A DNA stretch of 64,000 nt from Cyclobacteriaceae bacterium. GTDB lineage: Bacteria > Bacteroidota > Bacteroidia > Cytophagales > Cyclobacteriaceae. Below are positions 16,616-23,859 of this stretch, one piece after another. A program made the position numbers and the translations under genes. The notes under the pieces were generated by a model. It saw only the letters and a list, made by a program, of their open reading frames with translations. It was not told the origin of the DNA and made no database searches. The stretch's first letter is position 1, and each line of letters opens with the position of its first letter. Location of the stretch: the NCBI GenBank assembly GCA_016787605.1, contig JAEUUE010000140.1:1-64000 (forward strand). Reading direction: 5' to 3'.

Positions 16616-17605
16616 ATGAGCACTATGCGAGAAATCCAGTTCCGTGAAGCCCTCCGCGAGGCGATGAGCGAAGAAATGCGCCGTGACCCCCGCGTGTTCC
16701 TGATGGGCGAAGAAGTCGCCGAATACAATGGAGCCTATAAGGTGAGCCAGGGTATGCTGGATGAATTTGGTCCTGACCGCGTAATTGACACCCCCATCTC
16801 CGAGCTCGGATTTGCCGGCGTGGGCGTCGGTGCCGCCACCAACGGCGTGCGCCCGATCGTGGAGTTCATGACGTTCAACTTCTCCCTGGTGGCCATCGAT
16901 ACCATCATCAATGCCGCGGCTAAAATCTATTCCATGTCGGGCGGCCAGTTCAACGTGCCGATTGTCTTCCGCGGAGCCACCGGAAACGCCGGTCAGCTGG
17001 GCGCACAGCACTCTCAGAATTTTGAAAATTGGTATGCCAACACCCCAGGCCTCAAAGTGGTGGTCCCTTCCACCCCCTACGACGCCAAGGGACTGCTGAA
17101 GACCGCCATCCGCGACGATGACCCGGTGATCTTCATGGAATCCGAGTTGATGTACGGGGACAAAGGAGAAGTCCCCACCGAAGAATACCTCATCCCGCTG
17201 GGTTTGGCCGACATCAAGCGTCCCGGGACGGATGTGACCATCGTGTCATTCGGGAAGATCATGAAAGTGGCCCTTGCAGCGGCCCAGGAACTGGAAAAGG
17301 AAAACATCTCGTGCGAAGTAGTCGATTTGCGCACGGTTCGCCCTATCGACTACGCCGCGGTGATTGAATCCGTGAAGAAGACCAACCGCCTGGTGATCGT
17401 CGAAGAAGCCTGGCCGTTGTCGTCCATCGCCACGGAAATCTCCTACCACGTGCAGAAGTACGCCTTCGACTACCTGGATGCCCCCATCCACAAGATCAAC
17501 AACCTCGACGCTCCGCTCCCCTACGCGCCTACACTGATCCAGGAAATCCTCCCGAATGTGGAGAAGACCGTGCGCGCCGTGAAGGCGGTCATGTACAGGG
17601 ATTGA
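16616..17605 (+). CDS. pdhB: Pyruvate dehydrogenase E1 component, beta subunit
   Basis: The beta chain of the thiamine-diphosphate E1 of the pyruvate dehydrogenase complex; with E1 alpha it decarboxylates pyruvate and acetylates E2. The 329 residues are the usual length. MREIQFREALREAM at the start, FLMGEEVAEYNGAYKVSQG, DTPISELGFAGVGVGA, and the C-terminal LIVEEAWPLSS region are diagnostic of pyruvate-type E1 beta. The E1 alpha gene and E2/E3 are not adjacent, as in many Bacteroidota. An internal ATG at 16625 is the alternative start. The upstream TATTTTTA (16596-16603) matches the -7 consensus at all but the last fixed position. Related 2-oxoisovalerate E1 beta is the main alternative. Confidence 0.92.
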   Translation: MSTMREIQFREALREAMSEEMRRDPRVFLMGEEVAEYNGAYKVSQGMLDEFGPDRVIDTPISELGFAGVGVGAATNGVRPIVEFMTFNFSLVAIDTIINAAAKIYSMSGGQFNVPIVFRGATGNAGQLGAQHSQNFENWYANTPGLKVVVPSTPYDAKGLLKTAIRDDDPVIFMESELMYGDKGEVPTEEYLIPLGLADIKRPGTDVTIVSFGKIMKVALAAAQELEKENISCEVVDLRTVRPIDYAAVIESVKKTNRLVIVEEAWPLSSIATEISYHVQKYAFDYLDAPIHKINNLDAPLPYAPTLIQEILPNVEKTVRAVKAVMYRD

Positions 17606-17645
17606 TCATTCGCCGAGAATCGTCTCTGCGGTCAGAAATACCCGA

Positions 17646-18515
17646 TTACTTGAGCGACACAAGCAGGATCTGCCACGCGCGCGTCACATCTCCCTGATTC
17701 AGCGCCTGCTGGGCCAGGGTGTGCATGGCGGCTTCTCCGGACTCTTTGGCTTCCTTGACCTCACGCGTAAAGGCCGTCCTTCCATCCTCGTCCGGAATTC
17801 GCTCCACGTTGGCCAGCTTGGCCAATTGATTGCCGGTGAGTACGGCACTCTTCCGGATCCTCTCCGGCAGTTCGTCGATCCCAATGCCCAGCTTTTCATT
17901 GGGCTTCGGTACGGTGAACACGCCCTCTCCCTGCGCACGCAGGTAATAGTCAGCTCCCATCCTCGCCACGGCATCAAGCTTGAAAGGATCGATGCGGCCC
18001 TGGACATCCAGCACAGCGGGGTCAATATGCATCCTCAACACCTCACAAATCACGAGGTTGCCCGCGGCGCCGCCGCTGCCCAATTCGATGACCTGGTTCA
18101 CTTTACACTCAAATTGCACGGGTGACTCAGCCACCCGGGGCGGCTTCACCACCTCCGAAGCAAGGGGAGTCAGGCCGGCTTTTACATATTCGTTGACTTC
18201 CCGCGGGTACTCGCAACTGGCTAATGACACCTGCTCGACGATGCGATAATTGACGATATTGATCACCACCTCCGGTACCGCCTTCACATTTTCATACGTG
18301 TGCTTGGTGGTATTATCGCGCCCCCGTCGCGCCGGTGAAAAGACCAGGATGGGCGGGTTGGCGCTGAATACATTAAAGAAACTGAAAGGACTGAGGTTGA
18401 CGTGGCCGTCCGTATCAATGGTGCTCGCCAGGGCGATCGGGCGAGGGACGACCGCACCCAGCAGGTAGCTGTGCATCTTGGGTACCGGGATCGCCTTCGG
18501 GTCGATGGTCATCAT
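17646..18515 (-). CDS. Flavin reductase-like FMN-binding protein
   Basis: A 289-residue flavoprotein of the flavin reductase-like (DIM6/NTAB, split-barrel) family. The FMN-binding core is in the first 180 residues: VVPRPIALASTIDTDGHVNLSPFSFFN and ILVFSPARRGRDNTTKHTYEN. The C-terminal 100 residues are extra helices. Members reduce flavins for partner oxygenases or are oxidoreductases themselves. It lies 17 bases downstream of fahA on the same strand, so a role in aromatic amino-acid breakdown is plausible. The start could also be the second Met, one codon in. Confidence 0.86.
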   Translation of the reverse strand: MMTIDPKAIPVPKMHSYLLGAVVPRPIALASTIDTDGHVNLSPFSFFNVFSANPPILVFSPARRGRDNTTKHTYENVKAVPEVVINIVNYRIVEQVSLASCEYPREVNEYVKAGLTPLASEVVKPPRVAESPVQFECKVNQVIELGSGGAAGNLVICEVLRMHIDPAVLDVQGRIDPFKLDAVARMGADYYLRAQGEGVFTVPKPNEKLGIGIDELPERIRKSAVLTGNQLAKLANVERIPDEDGRTAFTREVKEAKESGEAAMHTLAQQALNQGDVTRAWQILLVSLK

Positions 18516-18532
18516 GGAAAATCAATCATCTG

Positions 18533-19804
18533 TTAACCAATTGCGGGCAACAATTTCCCCGTACACGGTCCGAAGCCGATTCTCACGCCGTCCATTTCGG
18601 CATGGCCTTTCATGATCACCGTGTCTCCGTCTTCCAGGAAACGACGCTCTCCTCCGCCGGGCAGATGCAGCGGCTTCTGCCCGTTGAAAGTCAGTTCCAA
18701 AAGCGATCCGTACGAGCCGGGCGAAGGCCCGCTGATCGTTCCGGAGGCGTACAAATCTCCCACCTGGATGTTGCAGCCGTTCACCGTATGATGGACGAGC
18801 TGCTGGGCCACATTCCAGTAAAGATACTTGGCGTTGGTACGGCTGAGTGTAACCATTGCTTCTCCGGCGGGCTCGAGCAATACCTCCAGCTGGATGTCAA
18901 AGTTCTTCGCTCCTTCAAAGGCCAGATAAGGAAGCACATGAGGAATCTGTTTCGGGCCTTCTGCACGGAATGGCGCCAGCGCATCGAGCGTCACCACCCA
19001 GGGGGAAACCGTGGAACCGAAATTCTTGCCAAGAAAAGGGCCCAGCGGCACATACTCCCATTGCTGGATGTCCCGCGCCGACCAGTCGTTGAACAACACA
19101 AACCCAATGATATGATCTTCGGCTTCACCTATGGATACCGGCCTCCCCAGCGGGGTATTCACGCACGTGATGAAAGCCAGTTCCAGTTCAAAGTCCATCT
19201 TGCGGCTCGGGCAAAAGACCGGGGCCTCCGCGTCGGGCAGTTTCACCTGGCCTCTGGGCCGGTGGATGGGCGTGCCCGAAACCACGATGGACGACGCGCG
19301 GCCATGGTATCCCACCGGCAAGTGTTTCCAATTGGGCAGCAGCGCATTCTTGGGATCCCGGAAAAGTGCCCCTACGTTGGTGGCATGCTCCTCGCTGCTG
19401 TAAAAATCCGTGTAGTTGGGCACCGTGACCGGCATCAGCATCTGGCATTCCGACAAGGGAATCAGCGCAAGTTCCCGGGCGGCCACCCGGTCGCGGAGTT
19501 CCTCGTTGTCATGACGGAGTATCTCCGAAACGCGTTCGCGGACTTCGCCGACTTTTTTTCTGCCTAACGCAAAAAATTCATTCAACGATTTCTGATTGAA
19601 TATCCCCGCCGGGAGACCCAGGCCATCCAGGTAGCCGTGCTCATGGAGATAAACCAGGTCGAGGATATGATCTCCAATGGCCACCCCGGCCACGGGGGAG
19701 AGATATTTTGTTTTAAATATGCCGAAGGGAAGATTCTGTATAGGAAAGTCGGAACCTGCAGGAACGTCTACCCAGCTTTTCAATTTCGGATCATTGGCCT
19801 TCAT
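18533..19804 (-). CDS. fahA: Fumarylacetoacetase
   Basis: Splits fumarylacetoacetate into fumarate and acetoacetate, the last step of tyrosine and homogentisate breakdown. The 423-residue length equals the two-domain eukaryote-like FAH: an N-terminal SH3-like domain (about 1-120) and the catalytic beta-roll. Characteristic stretches are YTDFYSSEEHATNVG, PVGYHGRASSIVVSG, MDFELELAFI, NDWSARDIQQWEYVPLGPFLGKNF shortened in the middle, and the final GPSPGSYGSLLEL. Metal-binding acids are in DFYSSEEHA and ELELA. An exact promoter element sits 20 bases upstream. It heads a two-gene operon with the flavoprotein. The other tyrosine-pathway genes are not in the window. Confidence 0.95.
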   Translation of the reverse strand: MKANDPKLKSWVDVPAGSDFPIQNLPFGIFKTKYLSPVAGVAIGDHILDLVYLHEHGYLDGLGLPAGIFNQKSLNEFFALGRKKVGEVRERVSEILRHDNEELRDRVAARELALIPLSECQMLMPVTVPNYTDFYSSEEHATNVGALFRDPKNALLPNWKHLPVGYHGRASSIVVSGTPIHRPRGQVKLPDAEAPVFCPSRKMDFELELAFITCVNTPLGRPVSIGEAEDHIIGFVLFNDWSARDIQQWEYVPLGPFLGKNFGSTVSPWVVTLDALAPFRAEGPKQIPHVLPYLAFEGAKNFDIQLEVLLEPAGEAMVTLSRTNAKYLYWNVAQQLVHHTVNGCNIQVGDLYASGTISGPSPGSYGSLLELTFNGQKPLHLPGGGERRFLEDGDTVIMKGHAEMDGVRIGFGPCTGKLLPAIG

Positions 19805-19823
19805 ACCGGTTTTCTTAGCTGTT

Positions 19824-19831
19824 CAAAAATA
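19824..19831 (-). promoter_or_regulatory. -7 promoter element for fahA
   Basis: On the minus strand this reads TATTTTTG, an exact TAnnTTTG, ending 20 bases before the fahA ATG at 19804. It lies in the short gap between fahA and the divergent methyltransferase gene. Confidence 0.55.
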
Positions 19832-19845
19832 GCCTAATTTGAATT

Positions 19846-21195
19846 GTGGCTGGCCTACCCGAAGCGTTTAAAAATCAGATGCAGGAACTGCTGGGCTCCG
19901 GGTACGAAGCTTTTGTGCGGGCTTTGGACCAACCCGTGCCGGTCAGTGTGCGCTATCATCCCCTCAAGCCCGTGACCGAGGTCGGCGAACCGATCCCGTG
20001 GTGTCGGAAGGGACGGTATCTCTCCGAGCGGCCATCGTTTACGCTTGACCCGATCTTTCATGCCGGCGGCTACTATGTCCAGGAAGCGAGTTCCATGCTC
20101 CTGGAACAAGTGGTCCTGCAGGTCACCGATCCCGGCCGGCCGGTTACCGCGCTTGATCTTTGCGGGGCCCCTGGCGGAAAATCAACGCATCTCATTAGTC
20201 TGCTCCCCGCGGAGAGCTTCCTCGTGGCCAACGAAGCCATCCGAAACCGGGCAGGCCTGCTCAGCGAGAACCTGGAGAAGTGGGGCTACCCCAACGTGCT
20301 GATTACCCAAAGTGATCCGTCCGACTTTCGCCGGATGCCCTCCTACTTCGACCTGATCCTCATCGATGCGCCTTGCTCGGGGGAAGGCCTCTTCCGCAAG
20401 GAACCCGCCGCGATGGAGGAATGGTCATCCCGCCAGGTGGAGCTGTGCTCCGTCCGGCAGCGGCGAATCCTGTCGGACACCTGGGGATCGTTGAAACCGG
20501 GAGGTGTGATGATCTACTCGACCTGCACGTACAACCGGAAAGAGAACCAGGACAATCTCCAATGGATGAAAGAAACTACGGGTTGTAACTTCCTTTCTAT
20601 CCGCCTGGATCCTGCCTGGGGTGTGCAGGAAATTCACGAAGGATCGTGCCTCGGCTACCAGTGCCTTCCGCACCGGGTGCGCGGAGAAGGATTCTTTTTT
20701 TCTGCGCTGAGGAAGCCCCTCGGAGATGGCGGCAGTGGCCTCCGGCCAAAAGACCGCTTGCAGTACCCCTCGAGGACAGCGATGGCGGAAGCAGAAAACT
20801 GGCTCATTCCTTCCGGAGAATATTTCTTCTTCCATCATGGACCGCAGGTACGCGCCCTTCCTCAACGGCACAAAACGCATCTTCTCGCGGCCCTGGAGAA
20901 CCTGCGCGTCGTACAGGCGGGGACGGGTGTGGGTGAGATCAAGAAGAACAAGATCGTACCCGACCATGGACTGGCGCTGTCGCTGGCCAGGAACACCGAC
21001 GTTCTCCCTGGGCTTCCTCTTGACAGGGAGCAAGCGCTGGCTTATTTGCGGATGCAACCGTTGGACCTGCCGGACGCTGAAAAGGGGTTTCATGTCGTGG
21101 AGTATGAAGGTCTTGGATTAGGCTGGGTAAACGTTCTTCCAGGCCGCATCAACAACCTGTTTCCTTCCAGCCGGCGAATCCGTCTGGGCAATTAA
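19846..21195 (+). CDS. RNA (cytosine-5)-methyltransferase, RsmF/NOL1-NOP2-Sun family
   Basis: SAM-dependent RNA m5C methyltransferase of 449 residues, cytoplasmic, probably acting on 16S rRNA. The SAM site is DLCGAPGGKSTHL (about 101-113); motif IV is DAPCSGEGLF with Cys177 and motif VI is STCTYN with Cys227, the two cysteines of this catalytic mechanism. The C-terminal half (from about 285) has the RsmF-type RNA-binding extension with a PUA-like end (GLGLGWVNVLPGRINNLFP). The start is GTG at 19846. It is divergent from fahA. The target base cannot be read from sequence. Confidence 0.9.
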   Translation: MAGLPEAFKNQMQELLGSGYEAFVRALDQPVPVSVRYHPLKPVTEVGEPIPWCRKGRYLSERPSFTLDPIFHAGGYYVQEASSMLLEQVVLQVTDPGRPVTALDLCGAPGGKSTHLISLLPAESFLVANEAIRNRAGLLSENLEKWGYPNVLITQSDPSDFRRMPSYFDLILIDAPCSGEGLFRKEPAAMEEWSSRQVELCSVRQRRILSDTWGSLKPGGVMIYSTCTYNRKENQDNLQWMKETTGCNFLSIRLDPAWGVQEIHEGSCLGYQCLPHRVRGEGFFFSALRKPLGDGGSGLRPKDRLQYPSRTAMAEAENWLIPSGEYFFFHHGPQVRALPQRHKTHLLAALENLRVVQAGTGVGEIKKNKIVPDHGLALSLARNTDVLPGLPLDREQALAYLRMQPLDLPDAEKGFHVVEYEGLGLGWVNVLPGRINNLFPSSRRIRLGN

Positions 21196-21206
21196 ACCTG
21201 TGACCC

Positions 21207-21214
21207 TATATTTG
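21207..21214 (+). promoter_or_regulatory. -7 promoter element for the M20 peptidase
   Basis: TATATTTG is an exact TAnnTTTG, 24 bases before the ATG at 21238. The -33 half is weak. Confidence 0.55.
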
Positions 21215-21237
21215 ATCCCATTCAAATCCCATCTGCC

Positions 21238-22647
21238 ATGATACTCTCCCGCAGTGCCGCGCTGTCAATCCTCCTGGTTCTTTCCCTCAGTGCATGGGCT
21301 CAACCCAAACAGCCTAATTGGGCAAAACTTGAAGAAGAAACCATGCGGCATTTCCAGGCCATCATCCGGATCAATTCAGCGGACCCACCCGGGAACGAAA
21401 AGCCCGTTGTGGACTACCTCAAAAGTGTACTGGACAAGGAAGGCATTCCCACCAGCGTGTACGCCGTTGACCCCCGTCGTCCTAACCTGGTGGCACGGCT
21501 CAAGGGCAACGGGAAGAAAAGGCCGGTGCTGATCATGGGGCATACGGACGTGGTGAGCATCGATTCGACCAAATGGAAGTTTCCGGCCTTCTCCGCTACA
21601 CGGGATGGCGGTTACGTCTATGGCCGCGGAACGGTGGACGACAAAGACAATGTAGTCGCTGCCCTGATGGTGATGCTGACGCTCAAGCGAATGAACGTCC
21701 CGCTTGACCGCGACGTGATTTTCCTCGCCGAAGCCGGCGAAGAAGGAAGCGTCCGCTTCGGGATTGAATACATGGTCAACGAACACTGGGCCGACATCGA
21801 AGCGGAATTTTGCTTTGCCGAAGGCGGCGGCGTGACCCGCAAGAACGGGAAGATCGAATACGCGAGCATTGCCACCACCGAGAAGATGGGCCGCGGGGTC
21901 CGGCTCGTAGCCCGCGGGCCGGCCGGCCACGGATCGGTGCCCCTGCAAACCAATGCCATCGTTCATTTGTCGCAGGCCATCGCCAAAATCTCGGCGTGGC
22001 AAACCCCCATGCGCCTCAACGAAACGACGCGGACCTTCTTCGAGCGCCTGGCTTCCATCAGCAATCCCGAAGAGGCGGCCCGCTATCGGGCGCTCGTCGA
22101 CGGTACGGATACGCAGGCTGTCCAGGAGTATTTCGCCCGAAATGAACCCCGTATGTATTCCGTACTGCGCACGTCGATTTCGCCCAACATCATCAAGGGC
22201 GGCTACCGAAGCAACGTGATTCCCAGCGAAGCGGAAGCCACCCTGGACATCCGGGCCTTGCCCGATGAGGACATGACCAACCTCCTCGATGAAATGAAGC
22301 GGGTCATCAACGATTCCCAGGTGGAAATTGTGGCCCGCACGTCCGGCTTTCGACCGGCCTCCCGGCCCTCACGGCTGGACACCGAGGCCTTCCTGGCCGC
22401 CGAAGCCGCCGTGAAGAAGGTGTACAATACGGTCCCCATTCCCGCCATGCTCACCGGGGCCACCGACATGTCATTCCTCCGGGCCAAGGGGGTTGAATGT
22501 TACGGTATCGGACCTATGATTGATGCGGAAGACGGGCCCAAAGGATTCGGCGCCCACAGCGACCAGGAGCGCATCCTGGAGGAATCGCTTCATAAGTTTG
22601 TACAATTCAATTGGGAAATTGTATACAACCTGGCCAAATCGAACTAA
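21238..22647 (+). CDS. Secreted M20-family metallopeptidase
   Basis: A 469-residue zinc peptidase of the M20 family, exported by a signal peptide ending near SAWAQ (residue 22). Zinc ligands and catalytic residues are in place: His102 in MGHTDVV, Asp134 in GRGTVDDKD, Glu168/Glu169 in AGEEGS, an acid in CFAEGGG, and the distal His in GFGAHSDQERI. The dimerisation (lid) domain lies between about 225 and 345. Family members cleave dipeptides or remove acyl groups from amino acids; a periplasmic exo- or dipeptidase is the best guess. The start ATG fits 24 bases after a promoter element. Confidence 0.92.
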   Translation: MILSRSAALSILLVLSLSAWAQPKQPNWAKLEEETMRHFQAIIRINSADPPGNEKPVVDYLKSVLDKEGIPTSVYAVDPRRPNLVARLKGNGKKRPVLIMGHTDVVSIDSTKWKFPAFSATRDGGYVYGRGTVDDKDNVVAALMVMLTLKRMNVPLDRDVIFLAEAGEEGSVRFGIEYMVNEHWADIEAEFCFAEGGGVTRKNGKIEYASIATTEKMGRGVRLVARGPAGHGSVPLQTNAIVHLSQAIAKISAWQTPMRLNETTRTFFERLASISNPEEAARYRALVDGTDTQAVQEYFARNEPRMYSVLRTSISPNIIKGGYRSNVIPSEAEATLDIRALPDEDMTNLLDEMKRVINDSQVEIVARTSGFRPASRPSRLDTEAFLAAEAAVKKVYNTVPIPAMLTGATDMSFLRAKGVECYGIGPMIDAEDGPKGFGAHSDQERILEESLHKFVQFNWEIVYNLAKSN

Positions 22648-22712
22648 GCAAGATCAAAGTCATATACTAAGAACCCACAAATGACGTTCTTGCATGATGA
22701 AATGAGTTGACT

Positions 22713-23738
22713 ATGAAAACACTCAAATCTGTCCTTATTGTACTCTCCTGTTGCCTGCCCCTGGCCTGGGGGTGCCAGGACAACAATGAAACCCCTCTCG
22801 GCAATGTCAATGACCTGAGCCCATTCGCCAAGGAGTTCCTGGGCATGCGGAATGGAAGCGTAAATTCCCTCGCGGCAGCGGGCACCCAAATGGTCAACAA
22901 GGGCTTCCAGGGTGCCATGAACACCTTCCTGTCGATGACGGGTGCTACCGGTGTTCCTTCCGACAGCACCATCGTTGACCCCGGTCCCGGCGGATGGACC
23001 ACCTGCGGGACGATCACGGAAACCCAGAACCCGGATGGCTCCACCACCGTCGTCACCGACTATGGAGCCGGTTGCGAGGAGGGCTTTGGGGAATACAAAT
23101 ACCTCATGTTTGGAAAGAATTCATCCACCTACCGGTATTTGTCTTCACAAACTGGATCGGCATTCACCTTTGAGTATTTCAGTCGTTACCTCGCCGACCA
23201 TTTTGGCAGCACCTATTATTACGACATCAATAATGACGGAACCAAGGACACCACCACGTGGATATCCAACGGGCACTCCTCCTATTCCGGCAAGTCGATG
23301 TACGACACCGTCACTCATAAATTCTCAGGGTATTATGCTTACAGCGATACCTCGGAATACACGTACGACGACGAGACCTACAACTCCATGAGCCAGGGAG
23401 AAAGCACCTATGACAATCTCCAATCCGTGACCACCAAGAATAACTACGAGTACCGGCAAGGAGAGGAATTCTACCGTTCGGAAGTGATGGCGCCGCTGGT
23501 GACCAACTACACCTGCCTGACCCCTGCATCCGGGCCGGAAATTGCGATTTGCCCCATGTGGCTGGTCTATGTATCGGGTCGTGAGCGCGTAACCTACAAC
23601 CAGGCCGGAAAATCCGGTCAGTTTGAAATTGACTATGGTAATGGAGAATGCGACAACATCATTTACATCTACGAAAACGGGAAGGTGATCAAAATTGACC
23701 TGTCCAGGGAAATCGGTATCCTGATGAAGGGCGGATGA
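22713..23738 (+). CDS. Lipoprotein of unknown function, Tyr/Ser/Thr-rich
   Basis: A 341-residue lipoprotein; signal peptide with lipobox LAWGC (Cys21). I do not recognise a family. The mature protein is rich in Tyr, Ser, Thr and Gly and reads as a beta-structured surface protein: stretches such as TITETQNPDGSTTVVTDYG and YSDTSEYTYDDETYNSMSQG look like repeated strands with turns. CGTITE ... GAGCEEG and a later pair of cysteines may form disulfides. The start ATG at 22713 is preferred over an in-frame codon six bases upstream. It is followed by a clear terminator. Possible surface-exposed lipoprotein; function open. Confidence 0.7.
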   Translation: MKTLKSVLIVLSCCLPLAWGCQDNNETPLGNVNDLSPFAKEFLGMRNGSVNSLAAAGTQMVNKGFQGAMNTFLSMTGATGVPSDSTIVDPGPGGWTTCGTITETQNPDGSTTVVTDYGAGCEEGFGEYKYLMFGKNSSTYRYLSSQTGSAFTFEYFSRYLADHFGSTYYYDINNDGTKDTTTWISNGHSSYSGKSMYDTVTHKFSGYYAYSDTSEYTYDDETYNSMSQGESTYDNLQSVTTKNNYEYRQGEEFYRSEVMAPLVTNYTCLTPASGPEIAICPMWLVYVSGRERVTYNQAGKSGQFEIDYGNGECDNIIYIYENGKVIKIDLSREIGILMKGG

Positions 23739-23766
23739 CCAGCCGCTCAGGGAAAGGCATTGCCTG

Positions 23767-23800
23767 AAGGGCCGGGACTTGATTCCGGCCCTTTGTCTTT
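23767..23800 (+). terminator. Rho-independent terminator
   Basis: AAGGGCCGG pairs perfectly with CCGGCCCTT around a nine-base loop, followed by the T-rich run TTTGTCTTTT. It lies 28 bases after the lipoprotein stop. Confidence 0.85.
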
Positions 23801-23830
23801 TGGTGGCAGCGGGGTTTGCCTTCAATTCCT

Positions 23831-23838
23831 TATTTTTG
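23831..23838 (+). promoter_or_regulatory. -7 promoter element for valS
   Basis: TATTTTTG is an exact TAnnTTTG, 22 bases before the valS ATG, just after the terminator. No -33 TTTG lies at the right spacing. Confidence 0.55.
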
Positions 23839-23859
23839 CCCGCTTTCTGAACCTCTTGC